NCBI GenBank assembly: GCA_904374465.1
Contig: CAJFFY010000006.1
Location: 25,401 to 89,400 of the forward strand
Source of the DNA: an uncultured Subdoligranulum sp.
GTDB lineage: Bacteria > Bacillota > Clostridia > Oscillospirales > Ruminococcaceae
Direction of reading: 5' to 3'
DNA length: 64,000 bases
Shown: positions 44,232 to 52,666 of the stretch, piece after piece
Numbering within the stretch: position 1 is the stretch's first letter
How the letters are laid out: every line of letters starts with the position of its first letter
The notes under the pieces: generated by a model
Databases searched by the model: none
What the model saw: the letters and a program-made list of their open reading frames with translations, nothing else
Told to the model about the DNA's origin: nothing
Made by a program: the position numbers and the translations under genes

Positions 44232-44891
44232 ATGAAGTTCTTTATTGACACCGCCAATGTGGAGGAAATCCGCAAAGCCAATGCGATGGGGATCATCGCC
44301 GGCGTGACCACCAACCCCAGCCTCATCGCCAAGGAAGGCCGCGACTACGCCGAAACCCTGGCCGAGATCGCCACCATCGTGGACGGGCCCATCTCCGGCG
44401 AGGTCAAGGCCACCACCACCGACGCGGCGGGCATGATCGCCGAGGGACGTGCCATCTACGCCCTGGACCCCAAGCATATGGTGGTCAAAATCCCCATGAC
44501 GGCCGAAGGGCTCAAGGCCATCAAAGCCCTCTCGGCCGAGGGCATCCCCACCAACTGCACGCTGATCTTCTCGGCCAACCAGGCCCTGCTGGCCGCCCGC
44601 GCCGGCGCCACCTACGTCAGCCCCTTCCTGGGCCGGCTGGATGACATCGGCCAACCCGGCATCGATCTCATCGAGACCATCCACGACATCTTCCTCAACT
44701 ATCCCGACATCGAGACCCAGATCATCGCCGCCAGCGTGCGCAACCCCATCCATGTGACGGACTGTGCTTTGGCCGGTGCCGACATTGCCACCGTGCCCTA
44801 CAAGGTCATTGAGCAGATGCTCCATCATCCGCTGACCGATGCGGGCATTGAAAAATTCAAGGCCGACTACACCAAGGTGTTCGGTGCCTGA
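44232..44891 (+). CDS. Transaldolase / fructose-6-phosphate aldolase family (TalC/Fsa)
   Basis: 219 residues, the short single-domain form. [29 protein letters not shown] and the Schiff-base Lys in [14 protein letters not shown] (about residue 86) are typical; [17 protein letters not shown] [25 protein letters not shown] follows. Whether it is a true transaldolase or an aldolase is not readable. It follows araD by 17 bp with GGGAGG before the start and ends at a two-way terminator. Confidence 0.92.
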   Translation: MKFFIDTANVEEIRKANAMGIIAGVTTNPSLIAKEGRDYAETLAEIATIVDGPISGEVKATTTDAAGMIAEGRAIYALDPKHMVVKIPMTAEGLKAIKALSAEGIPTNCTLIFSANQALLAARAGATYVSPFLGRLDDIGQPGIDLIETIHDIFLNYPDIETQIIAASVRNPIHVTDCALAGADIATVPYKVIEQMLHHPLTDAGIEKFKADYTKVFGA

Positions 44892-44905
44892 TGCAAGGAA
44901 AAAAC

Positions 44906-44942
44906 AAAAGGCGGCTCCCACTGGGGAGCCGCCTTTTGTTTT
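44906..44942. terminator. Two-way terminator between the convergent talC and dehydrogenase genes
   Basis: AAAAGGCGGCTCCC pairs with GGGAGCCGCCTTTT around ACTG, and T-runs can be read on both strands. Confidence 0.93.
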
Positions 44943-44957
44943 GGAGAAATGGGAAGG

Positions 44958-45983
44958 TTAGAAGTCAAACGTAAATGCGATCTTGCGGATGGAAGGATCG
45001 TGGCTGTCCACAAAATCAAAGGCCTTCTGGGCTTCGGTCAGCGGGAAGGTGTGGCTGATGCTGCCCCGCAGGTCAATCTTGCCGGCGTTGATCAGGTCGA
45101 TCACGTCCTGGAACTTGCGGTTCTGCAGACGGCTGCCGCGCACATCCAGCTCCTTGCTGGTGATGACGAACTGGTTGACCTCGGTGGGGGCCACGCTGAA
45201 GCCCATGGTGATCACCCGTCCGGCGCTGCCGGTGGCCTGCAGGGCGGTGATCAGGCTGGTCTTGACGCAGGCTGCGTCGATGGAAACCGTCACGCCGTAC
45301 CCGTCGGTCAGCTCATGGCAGCGGGCGGGCACATCCTCTTTCAGGCTGTTGATCACGTCGGTGGCACCGTTCTGCAGGGCTTCCTGCAGTTTGGCGTCAT
45401 CAATGTCCGACACGATGATCTTCTGGGGATGGAACTGCTTGACGATGCGCAGAATGCTGGAACCCAGGGCGCCGGAACCGATGATCAGCACGGTGTCCTC
45501 GCTCTCCAGCTGGGCGCGGCTGCAGCACTGTACAGCAATGGTGGTGGGCTCGATCATGACGGCCTCGGTATCGGACAGGCAGTCCGGCACCAGGTAGCAG
45601 TCGGTGTCGGGCACCGCCATGTACTCCCGGTAACCGCCGTCGATGTGAACGCCACGGACCTGCAGGTTGCCGCAGACATTGGGACGGCCCTTGCGGCAGG
45701 CATAGCAGTGGCCGCAGGGTACCACCTGGTCGATGATGACACGGTCGCCCACCTTGACCTTTTTGGCCGTGGGACCCACTTCCACCACGACGCCGACCAT
45801 CTCGTGGCCGATGACGCGGGGATAGGTGGCGGCGGCGTTGGTGCCGTGGTAGATGCCCACGTCACTGCCGCAGATGCCGGCGGCGGTCATCTTGACCAGA
45901 ACATTGTTGTGCTCATCGATGGTGGGTTTTTCCATCTCGATGATGCGCAGGTCATTGGGTTTTACAATCTGTACAGCTTTCAT
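44958..45983 (-). CDS. Zinc-dependent medium-chain dehydrogenase, polyol/sugar-acid type
   Basis: 341 residues. Catalytic zinc ligands: Cys in AGICGSD (about 38) and HE in VIGHEMVG (about 62-63). Structural zinc: PCGHCYACRKGRPNVCG, four Cys. Cofactor site: LIIGSGALGSSI. Resembles L-galactonate/L-idonate and sorbitol dehydrogenases. It is one of two adjacent paralogues on the minus strand, separated by 18 bp. Substrate unknown; neighbours suggest oxidation of a sugar acid or its keto form. Confidence 0.88.
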   Translation of the reverse strand: MKAVQIVKPNDLRIIEMEKPTIDEHNNVLVKMTAAGICGSDVGIYHGTNAAATYPRVIGHEMVGVVVEVGPTAKKVKVGDRVIIDQVVPCGHCYACRKGRPNVCGNLQVRGVHIDGGYREYMAVPDTDCYLVPDCLSDTEAVMIEPTTIAVQCCSRAQLESEDTVLIIGSGALGSSILRIVKQFHPQKIIVSDIDDAKLQEALQNGATDVINSLKEDVPARCHELTDGYGVTVSIDAACVKTSLITALQATGSAGRVITMGFSVAPTEVNQFVITSKELDVRGSRLQNRKFQDVIDLINAGKIDLRGSISHTFPLTEAQKAFDFVDSHDPSIRKIAFTFDF

Positions 45984-46001
45984 AAGAATATCCCCTTTGT
46001 A

Positions 46002-47027
46002 TTATTCTTCGCCGACGCGGACAACCACCTTCATGTAGTTGCCGGGGTTCTTTTCGATATCGACGATGGTGGCCGGGGCTTCGTCCATCGAGACGGTCTT
46101 GGTCAGGATCTTCATCATATCGACTTTCTTGGTGTAGATCAGGTCCAGCGCTTCCTCAAACTCGCCGGCACTGGTGCGGGCGCCGCGGATGTCAATCTCC
46201 TTCTTGGTGATCACATCGGTGGGCAGGCTGGTTTCCTTCTTGGGCCAGCCGGTCAGGGTGATGCGACCGGCGTTGGACACCAGGTCCAGCGTGCTGCGCA
46301 CGGCGGCGTTGGCGCCGGAGCACTCCATCACCTGGTGGGCCATTTCGCCGCCTGTGATTTCGGCCACGCGGGCCACGGCATCCTCGGTGCCGGAGTTGAT
46401 CACATGCTCAATGCCCAGGCTCTTGGCAAAGTCCAGGCGCTCCTGCACCAGGTCCAGCAGAATGGCGTGGGCACCGTAGGCCTGGGCCACCATGCCGGCC
46501 ACCAGACCGATGGGCCCGGCGCCGATGATGGCGCAGTACTCGCCGGCCTTCAGGCCGCCGCGGTGGATGCCGTGCAGGCTGATGGTCAGGGGTTCCGCCA
46601 TGGCGGCCTGTTCCCAGCTCATGCCGTCGGGAATCTTGATCAGCATGTCGGCAGGGTGGCAGTAGTATTCCGCCATGCCGCCGTCCACATGGACGCCCAG
46701 CACCTTCAGATCGGTGCAGCAGTTGGTGCGGCCGATGCTGCAGGGGTAGCAGTGCCCGCAGTACAGGTAGGGATCCACCACCACGCGGTCGCCCACCTTG
46801 AGGCCCTTTTTGTTGTCGGCCGGGATGGACTCCACGATGCCGGCCAGCTCATGGCCGATGACACGGGGATAGCTGACCAGACCATTGGTGCCGCGGAACG
46901 CGCCGATATCACTGCCGCAGATGCCGGCGGTGATGACCTTGATCAGGGCTTCGCCCGGCTTGGGGGTGGGCTTTTCCAGCTCCACGCAGGAAACTTTCCA
47001 CGGCTCGGCGAGTTTGATTGCTTTCAT
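46002..47027 (-). CDS. Zinc-dependent medium-chain dehydrogenase, LgoD-like
   Basis: 341 residues, same length and layout as the downstream paralogue: AGICGSDIGAF, YPRVIGHELAG, structural zinc YCGHCYPCSIGRTNCC, cofactor loop AIIGAGPIGLVAG. The segment SGRTNCC/VIGVHQDGG-like (IGRTNCCTDLKVLGVHVDGG) is close to E. coli L-galactonate-5-dehydrogenase as I remember it. It begins 43 bp after YhcH 1. Confidence 0.88.
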   Translation of the reverse strand: MKAIKLAEPWKVSCVELEKPTPKPGEALIKVITAGICGSDIGAFRGTNGLVSYPRVIGHELAGIVESIPADNKKGLKVGDRVVVDPYLYCGHCYPCSIGRTNCCTDLKVLGVHVDGGMAEYYCHPADMLIKIPDGMSWEQAAMAEPLTISLHGIHRGGLKAGEYCAIIGAGPIGLVAGMVAQAYGAHAILLDLVQERLDFAKSLGIEHVINSGTEDAVARVAEITGGEMAHQVMECSGANAAVRSTLDLVSNAGRITLTGWPKKETSLPTDVITKKEIDIRGARTSAGEFEEALDLIYTKKVDMMKILTKTVSMDEAPATIVDIEKNPGNYMKVVVRVGEE

Positions 47028-47070
47028 AAATGCTTTCGACCTTTCTCTTCACTCTTGACAAAAACGGAAA

Positions 47071-47520
47071 TCAGACCTTGACCTTCACCACGACTTTACG
47101 CACAAACTCGGGGCCGTCGGCAGCCACGCGGGGCTTGTGGGCGTCCTCGGGGGCCACCACGATCATGTCGCCGGGCAGCAGCAGCACGGTGCCGCTCAGG
47201 GCGGGCTCTTCGTAGAACTTCACGTCGTTCTCGGGCACGTCCTGCTTGAGGACCAGGCCCTCGCGCTTGCAGTAGCCGAACTGTTCCTTGCCGGAGATGA
47301 CATACTGGATGTCAAAGTAGGCGTCGTGGGTCTCGAAGTTGCCCTCGCTGGCGGGGAAGGTGTTGTACTCCTGCACATTGGCGGTCACGCCCTCGCAGAT
47401 GGGGTAGCTGCCCACGGGGGTGTTGTCCAGGTCGGTTTCCTGCAGCCACTTGTAGGCGGCGGTGAATTTGTCGTCCAGGTAGTTGTACTTGGTGGCCAGA
47501 GACAGGGGAGAGAAGAACAT
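47071..47520 (-). CDS. YhcH/YjgK/YiaL family protein 1
   Basis: 149 residues from MFFSPLSLATKYNYLD with AAAGGAG nine bases upstream; the in-frame GTG at 47529 is less likely. Cupin-like fold with conserved HDAYFDIQYVISGKEQFGY and the late metal-binding LLLPGDMIVVAPEDAHKP. In E. coli yiaL sits beside yiaK, as here. Members act on sugar acids or sialic-acid derivatives; exact reaction is unsettled. Confidence 0.88.
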   Translation of the reverse strand: MFFSPLSLATKYNYLDDKFTAAYKWLQETDLDNTPVGSYPICEGVTANVQEYNTFPASEGNFETHDAYFDIQYVISGKEQFGYCKREGLVLKQDVPENDVKFYEEPALSGTVLLLPGDMIVVAPEDAHKPRVAADGPEFVRKVVVKVKV

Positions 47521-47558
47521 ATAAAACACTCCTTTTTATACTGAGGAAAACGGAAAAA

Positions 47559-48641
47559 TTACTTCTTTTCTTCGGTCATGTTGTCCAGGATGCAGGCGCT
47601 GGAAATATCCTTCACGTCGGTCTTGCCGGCGGCCAGGTCCTGGATCTGCTGCCAGATCTGTTCGTCCACCACGATGCCTTCTTTCAGGTTGCGGGCGCGG
47701 GTGGCAGCGGTGCGCTCGCCGGGGCAGGTCACATGGCCGCCCTCGTGGTCGGGTTCGGTGGCGTCGGCAGCCGCCACACGGTCGTCAAACTTGGCCTGAA
47801 TCTCGCTCTCCTCGCCGAACAGGTACGGGTCATAGGCGATGAAGATTTGGCAGCAACCGGTGCAGCTGCCGCGGGCTTCGCGGTCCAGATCAGCGCCGGT
47901 GCGGCCGTTGGCCATGGCGGCAGCGGCCAGGTCCAGCGCAATGGCCATGCCGGAGCCCTTCCAGTAACCGGTGGGCAGGATGCGGCCGCTGGCCTCGATG
48001 GCGCTGGGATCGCTGGTCAGGTTGCCGTCCTTGTCAAAGCCGCCGGGGTAGGGCAGCTGCTTGCCGGCCAGGCGGTAGACGCCCAGCTTGCCGTAGGCAT
48101 ACTGGCTCATGGCCATATCCAGCACGATGGGGCCGTTTTTACGGGGAATGGCGATGCAGAAGGGGTTGTTGCCCACGCCGGGCTGCTTGGAACCCCACAT
48201 GGGCATGCAGCTCTCGGTGTTGGTCCAGCTGATGCCGATGAAGCCCGCCTGGGCAGCCTGCCAGGCGTAGGAGCCGCCGCGCATCCAGTGGGTGGTGTTT
48301 TTCAGGGCCACACAGCCGATGCCGTGCTCCTTGGCCAGGGCCACGGCGCGGTCCATGCAGAAGGTGGCGTTCAGTACGCCGATGCCCAGGTGACCGTCGT
48401 AGTTCTCCACGGCGCCCTTGGCACCCACCAGTTCCGGCTTGGCGTGGATGTCCACCCAGCCCTTCTGGACGTACTCGGCAAAGCGAGGCACGCGGTTCAG
48501 ACCGTGGCTCTCGATGCCCTCCAGGCTGCTTTCGGTGTGGATTTCGGCGCACTGGGCGGCCTGCTCGGCGCTCAGGCCCATCTTCAGGAAGGCTTCCTCC
48601 ACGGTGGAGCGGACGGTATCATACGGAACGCGAATGCTCAT
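47559..48641 (-). CDS. YiaK-like 2,3-diketo-L-gulonate reductase (LDH2/malate dehydrogenase 2 family)
   Basis: 360 residues from MSIRVPYDTVRSTVEE after GGAGAAAAG. The match to E. coli YiaK is close: ESHGLNRVPRF, NTTHWMRGGSYAWQAAQAGF, IGISWTNTESCMPMWGSKQ, and LPTGYWKGSGMAIALDL. YiaK reduces 2,3-diketo-L-gulonate with NADH. An insertion around residues 270-310 with several Cys (GSCTGCCQ) and a His-rich tail is longer than in YiaK. The gene diverges from GntR 1 and is probably repressed by it. Confidence 0.85.
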   Translation of the reverse strand: MSIRVPYDTVRSTVEEAFLKMGLSAEQAAQCAEIHTESSLEGIESHGLNRVPRFAEYVQKGWVDIHAKPELVGAKGAVENYDGHLGIGVLNATFCMDRAVALAKEHGIGCVALKNTTHWMRGGSYAWQAAQAGFIGISWTNTESCMPMWGSKQPGVGNNPFCIAIPRKNGPIVLDMAMSQYAYGKLGVYRLAGKQLPYPGGFDKDGNLTSDPSAIEASGRILPTGYWKGSGMAIALDLAAAAMANGRTGADLDREARGSCTGCCQIFIAYDPYLFGEESEIQAKFDDRVAAADATEPDHEGGHVTCPGERTAATRARNLKEGIVVDEQIWQQIQDLAAGKTDVKDISSACILDNMTEEKK

Positions 48642-48686
48642 GATCTTTTCTCCTTTATAATGGTGCGGCAGTGGTTGAATTCGGAC

Positions 48687-48696
48687 TGATATATCA
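48687..48696. promoter_or_regulatory. Candidate GntR operator, yiaK side
   Basis: Perfect palindrome TGATATATCA, 46 bp upstream of the yiaK-like start. The core ACTGATATAT is repeated at the second site near the gntR promoter. Confidence 0.45.
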
Positions 48697-48809
48697 CATG
48701 TTTCCCTGGTACTATCAGAATAGCACAGGGAAAAAACAATTTCAATTGGCTGCTTTACCAGAAATAAAAGGAAAAAAGTGGGAAACTGCACAAAAATCGC
48801 ACAACTGCC

Positions 48810-48842
48810 TTGCCAGGGAGGAAAGGAACTGATATATTAGTT
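48810..48842 (+). promoter_or_regulatory. Promoter of GntR 1 with overlapping candidate operator
   Basis: TTGCCA (48810-48815), a 17-bp spacer and TATATT (48833-48838). The near-palindrome AACTGATATATTAGTT (48827-48842) covers the -10, which would allow autorepression. Confidence 0.55.
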
Positions 48843-48874
48843 ATAGACCGCTGTCCCGAAAGGAGAATGACCTT

Positions 48875-49585
48875 ATGAACCTGTTGGTGCCCGCACCCCG
48901 CAAAGGGGAAAACAACCGTTCCTACGCCTGCCGCGTACTGCGGATGAACATTATGACCCTGCGTTTGCAGCCGGGGGAAGCCCTCAACGAAGCGGAGCTG
49001 GCCGCGCGGTTGCAGATGAGCCGCACCCCGGTGCACGAGGCCATCACCACGCTGCACAACGACTGGCTGGTGGAGGTGTTCCCCCAGCGGGGCACCCAGG
49101 TCAGCCGGATCGACCCGGCCCTGGTCAAGGAGGGCTATTCCACCCGCTTGCTGTTGGAAAGCGCGCTGCTGCGGGATGTGGCGGGCAAGATCGGCCGCAC
49201 CCAGGTGCAGCAACTGCTGGACTGCATGCGTCAGCAGGAGGCCCTGCGTCCCCGCATGCCCGACGCCGTGGATGAGTTCATCCAGTTGGACGATGAATTC
49301 CACCGGATGATGTACTTTTTCGGCGGCCGCAGCCACACCTGGCTGGCCATCCGGGGACTGGTGTCCCACTATGACCGGATGCGGTATCTAGATGCGCTGG
49401 ACGGGGAATGCGATTATGATCGGGTGACCCGCCAGCACACCCAGTTCTGCGACTACCTGCTCATGGGGATGCCGGACGACGTTTCCACCGAGCAGGTGGT
49501 GGGGGCGCATCTGACCAGTTTCCGGGGCAACCTGATGGCCAAGATGGCCCTGCACCCCACCTACTTCACCCTGCAAAGCAACTGA
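48875..49585 (+). CDS. GntR-family regulator 1 (FadR/FCD type)
   Basis: 236 residues. Winged helix at about 20-85 (LNEAELAARLQMSRTPVHEAITTLH, then VEVFPQRGTQVSRID) and a helical FCD effector domain after it. It shares the string VEVFPQRGTQVSRI with GntR 3, so they are paralogues. It diverges from the yiaK-YhcH-dehydrogenase genes, which it probably controls, with a sugar acid as effector. Confidence 0.9.
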   Translation: MNLLVPAPRKGENNRSYACRVLRMNIMTLRLQPGEALNEAELAARLQMSRTPVHEAITTLHNDWLVEVFPQRGTQVSRIDPALVKEGYSTRLLLESALLRDVAGKIGRTQVQQLLDCMRQQEALRPRMPDAVDEFIQLDDEFHRMMYFFGGRSHTWLAIRGLVSHYDRMRYLDALDGECDYDRVTRQHTQFCDYLLMGMPDDVSTEQVVGAHLTSFRGNLMAKMALHPTYFTLQSN

Positions 49586-49592
49586 AATACCA

Positions 49593-49627
49593 AAGCCCCG
49601 ACCGGGGGAGTTCCTCGGCCGGGGCTT
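49593..49627. terminator. Two-way terminator between GntR 1 and the M28-like gene
   Basis: AAGCCCCGACCG pairs with CGGCCGGGGCTT with one mismatch; TTGCTGTTTT follows on the plus strand. Confidence 0.8.
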
Positions 49628-49634
49628 GCTGTTT

Positions 49635-50459
49635 TCAGAACAGGCCGAAGCGTTTGGTGGGGGCGGGGGGCGAAGTCAGGGCGTCCAGCAGGTAGTCATA
49701 CACCTGCTGCATGGCCTCGGGCTGTACCCATTTCACGGCATCCCGGAATCCGCCGTGCATGGTGGAAATTACTTCCATCTGACCCATCATCAGCTTGAAT
49801 TCCGGCGTGCGGCCCAGCAGGCCGCTGCCCTGGGCTGCCATGGCGTCCAGGTATTTGGTGTCCCACCGGGGCATGACGGCCAGGCTCAGCACCGGCTGGC
49901 GGCGGGTGGAAAAGCAGACGTCATCCCCCTCGGGCAGATACTTGACCAGCCGTCCGTTGTGGGCGGCCAGCCGGGCCTTGTCACAGAAGGGGCGGGCGGC
50001 GGGGCGCTTTTCGCTGCCCCGGGCGTAAACGGCCAGGGTGTCCCCGTACCCGCACATGTCCAGGTTGATCACCAGGCTGTGCTCCACGGTGCGCTCGGCT
50101 TCATACAGCTTGGCGCCGCTGTGGCCGCACTCCTCCCCGTCCAAAAAGGCGAAGGCGGCCCGCACACCGCGGCTGCGCAGCGTTTTGGCCAGCGCCACCA
50201 GGATGCACAGGGCGGCGGCGTTGTCGTTGGCTCCCACGCTGCCCGCATGGGCGTCGTAGTGGGCGCAGAGCAGCGGACAGGGGGCGTCCCCCGCCGGTGT
50301 CAGCAGATAGTTGCGGGCAGCTTTGCGCTTTTCGTCCGCTTCGCATTCCTGCACCGTGAAGGCCAGGCCCTCGGCGGTGAGGAGGTGCTCCAGGGCTTGC
50401 CGGCGGGCGGCCGGGTCGCTCTGGGCCAGTTCGGTCAGATGTTCGTCCAGAAATGCCAC
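49635..50459 (-). CDS. M28-family metallopeptidase-like hydrolase
   Basis: 274 residues. Zinc-site motifs: CAHYDAHAGSVGANDNAA (His and Asp) and LDGEECGHSGAKLY (catalytic Glu-Glu), then LVINLDMCGYGD. No signal peptide, so cytoplasmic. The family includes aminopeptidases and amide-splitting enzymes; in a sugar-acid operon an amidohydrolase role is possible. It follows YhcH 2 by 16 bp. Confidence 0.85.
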   Translation of the reverse strand: MAFLDEHLTELAQSDPAARRQALEHLLTAEGLAFTVQECEADEKRKAARNYLLTPAGDAPCPLLCAHYDAHAGSVGANDNAAALCILVALAKTLRSRGVRAAFAFLDGEECGHSGAKLYEAERTVEHSLVINLDMCGYGDTLAVYARGSEKRPAARPFCDKARLAAHNGRLVKYLPEGDDVCFSTRRQPVLSLAVMPRWDTKYLDAMAAQGSGLLGRTPEFKLMMGQMEVISTMHGGFRDAVKWVQPEAMQQVYDYLLDALTSPPAPTKRFGLF

Positions 50460-50475
50460 GGTGGTGCGTCCTTTC

Positions 50476-50958
50476 TTACAGGCAGGTGTCCAGCGCTACC
50501 TTGACCACAATCTTGCGGATGGGGGCAGGCTCTCCCACCTGAATGGCGGGAATGTGCACATCCCAGGGGAAGAACATGGCATAGCTGCCGGGCTGCATCT
50601 CGATGACGCCTTCCCGGGCGTTGGCGTTGTTCTTGTAGAAGCAGATGTCCCGGGGCGTGTCCAGCAGGTTTTCGTCCACTTCGTTGTCGCCCAGGTCGGG
50701 GTACCAGCCGATCCGCTCGGGGCCGCCGGCGGCCAGGAACTGCACGTCGATGTATTTGCGGTGCACTTCGGGACGCAGGGTCTCCCGGGGGCCGGTGGTC
50801 TGGTCCAGCACCTGCAGGATCATCTTGTCACCGTCCAGTTCAAAGCGGCCCGGCTCATGGGCAGCCAGGTCGGTTTCCTTCAAAAACTGTACGGCACGGC
50901 GCAGCGGTTCGGGCAGAACCGCCAGGTTGCTGTTTTCATGGATGTTTCCGGAAATCAT
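50476..50958 (-). CDS. YhcH/YjgK/YiaL family protein 2
   Basis: 160 residues. Conserved HRKYIDVQFLAAGGPERIGWYP and the late cupin-like PGSYAMFFPWDVHIPAIQVG with KIVVKVAL at the end. It is clearly diverged from YhcH 1 (different N-terminus and length), so the two are not a recent copy. AAGGAGAC precedes the start. Confidence 0.9.
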   Translation of the reverse strand: MISGNIHENSNLAVLPEPLRRAVQFLKETDLAAHEPGRFELDGDKMILQVLDQTTGPRETLRPEVHRKYIDVQFLAAGGPERIGWYPDLGDNEVDENLLDTPRDICFYKNNANAREGVIEMQPGSYAMFFPWDVHIPAIQVGEPAPIRKIVVKVALDTCL

Positions 50959-50983
50959 GGCAAACGTCTCCTTGTTGTGGATG

Positions 50984-51766
50984 TCATTGCATGGCCGTCA
51001 CACCGCCGTCCACCTTGAGGGTGACGCCGGTGATGAAGGACGCGCCCTCGCTGCAGAGGAAGAGGGCGGCCGCGGCCATGTCGCGCCCGGTGCCCAGCCG
51101 TCCCATGGGGATGCGGCTGACCAGGCTGTTGTAAAAAATGGGGTCCTCCAGCTGCTTGGCGTTGATGGGGGTACGCACAAAGGTGGGCGCAATGGCGTTC
51201 ACGTTGATGCCGAACTTGGCCCATTCGCAGCCCAGCTGCTGGGTGTACATGTTGATGGCGCCCTTGCTGGCACAGTAAGCCGCATAGTTGCGGTCGGCAC
51301 CCAGGAACGCCTTGGCGGAGGACAGGTTGACGATCCGCCCCTTGTGGGCGGGAATCATCCACCGCTTGGCGGCCATCTTGCTTACCAGGTGGGTGCCCCG
51401 CACGTTCAGGGCCAGCACCTTGTCAAAGCTGGCGGCGTCGTAGTCCTCGGCCGGTTTCAGGATGTTCATGCCGGCGCTGTTAACCAGCAGGGTGGCGGGG
51501 CCCAGCCCCGCTTCCACCGCGTCCCCCAGGGCAGCCACATCGGCCTCGTCGGTGATGTCGCACCGCACGGCCAGGTAGCGGCGTCCCTCGGCGGCGGCCA
51601 GCTCGGCCAGGTCGGGGGCGGTGTCGGGGTGGCGGCTGCAGACCGCCACGTCCACGCCGTTCTGCAAAAAGGCTTCGGCGATGGCGTGACCCAGTCCGCT
51701 GGTGCCGCCGGTGATCAGAGCAGTGGAACCCGCCGGCACGAACAGATTTTTCATGGAAGTTTCCAT
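50984..51766 (-). CDS. Short-chain dehydrogenase, gluconate-5-dehydrogenase-like
   Basis: 260 residues. Cofactor loop TGGTSGLGHAI, NNAG equivalent NSAG, catalytic Ser in NLSSAKAF and Y-x3-K in YCASK. Residues around LGCEWAKFGINVNAIAPTFVRTP are typical of the gluconate/3-oxoacyl reductase group. AAGGAG precedes the ATG; an internal ATG four codons on is possible. Directly preceded by a terminator hairpin in its leader. Confidence 0.88.
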   Translation of the reverse strand: METSMKNLFVPAGSTALITGGTSGLGHAIAEAFLQNGVDVAVCSRHPDTAPDLAELAAAEGRRYLAVRCDITDEADVAALGDAVEAGLGPATLLVNSAGMNILKPAEDYDAASFDKVLALNVRGTHLVSKMAAKRWMIPAHKGRIVNLSSAKAFLGADRNYAAYCASKGAINMYTQQLGCEWAKFGINVNAIAPTFVRTPINAKQLEDPIFYNSLVSRIPMGRLGTGRDMAAAALFLCSEGASFITGVTLKVDGGVTAMQ

Positions 51767-51785
51767 GGAACTCTCCTTCTTTCAG

Positions 51786-51814
51786 AAAAAGGCTTCCCCA
51801 GGGGGGAAGCCTTT
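51786..51814 (-). terminator. Terminator between the cyclase-family gene and the SDR gene
   Basis: On the minus strand AAAGGCTTCCCC and GGGGAAGCCTTT form a stem followed by TT. It ends 19 bases before the SDR start codon, so it may act as an attenuator as well as a terminator. Confidence 0.75.
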
Positions 51815-51831
51815 GGTGTTACGCCGGACGC

Positions 51832-52581
51832 TCAGCGGGTGAAGCCGGGCAGGCCCTCGATGGCGTAAACGCGCACGGGGCAGGAGTCCAGACCGATGAT
51901 GGGCATCGGGGTGTAGCTGATGAAGAAGGTGTCGCTCTTCAGCTGATCCAGGTTCTGCAGCACTTCCAGGAAGGTGCAGTTCTGGGCCATCAGGATGTCA
52001 TGGAAGGGCTTGACGTTGCGCACGTCGCCCTCGATGGCAACGCCGTCACCGAAGCCGACGCACTGGACCTTGTGGTCCGCCAGCCACTGGGCGCAGTCGG
52101 CACCGACCTGCAGACGATGGTCGGTGGGGCCGCCGGTCAGGCTGGTGAAGGGCGGGATGCGGTGGGGGCTGTCCAGGATGACGGTGTCACCGGGCTGGAT
52201 GCGGTCGCCAATGGCGGCTTCCAGGTCGGCGCCGGTGATCTGATGATCCTCGGGCAGGTCCAGCACCTGGTAGATGCCGCGGCCCATGAACTGATCCAGG
52301 GGCAGCTCGGCCACGCTGGGCCAGTTGTTGTCATGGTGGTAGGGGCATTCGCAGTGGGTGCCCAGGTGGCTGCCGATGTCCACGTTGGTGTGGAAGTCGG
52401 GCACGTCACCACCGGTGTTGAAACGCCACAGGTTGCAGCGGCGGCTCTCGGTGCTGGGATCGATGACCTTGGTCAGGTCGACGATGCGCAGACCGTTTTT
52501 CTCGTACACTTTGGGGGGCAGCTGATCCATGGGGACGGTTTTCGGTTTACCGGCAACCCAATCGTAGGTGAGTTCTGCCAT
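51832..52581 (-). CDS. Cyclase-family metal-dependent hydrolase (kynurenine-formamidase-like)
   Basis: 249 residues. The hallmark H-x-G-T-H-x-x-x-P-x-H is present as HLGTHCECPYHH (about 71-82), with Asp nearby (NVDIGS), and later GAD and GFGDGVAIEG. Such enzymes hydrolyse N-formyl or cyclic compounds with metal. Good AAAGGAGG before the start. Substrate is unknown; opening of a lactone or cyclic imide would fit the neighbourhood. Confidence 0.88.
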   Translation of the reverse strand: MAELTYDWVAGKPKTVPMDQLPPKVYEKNGLRIVDLTKVIDPSTESRRCNLWRFNTGGDVPDFHTNVDIGSHLGTHCECPYHHDNNWPSVAELPLDQFMGRGIYQVLDLPEDHQITGADLEAAIGDRIQPGDTVILDSPHRIPPFTSLTGGPTDHRLQVGADCAQWLADHKVQCVGFGDGVAIEGDVRNVKPFHDILMAQNCTFLEVLQNLDQLKSDTFFISYTPMPIIGLDSCPVRVYAIEGLPGFTR

Positions 52582-52666
52582 AGGGAAAATCCTCCTTTTT
52601 AATAGAAAAATTTATCTTCCAGACAGGCACTGTTGCCGGCCTGTCGTGAAGTACACAGGGAAAAAA

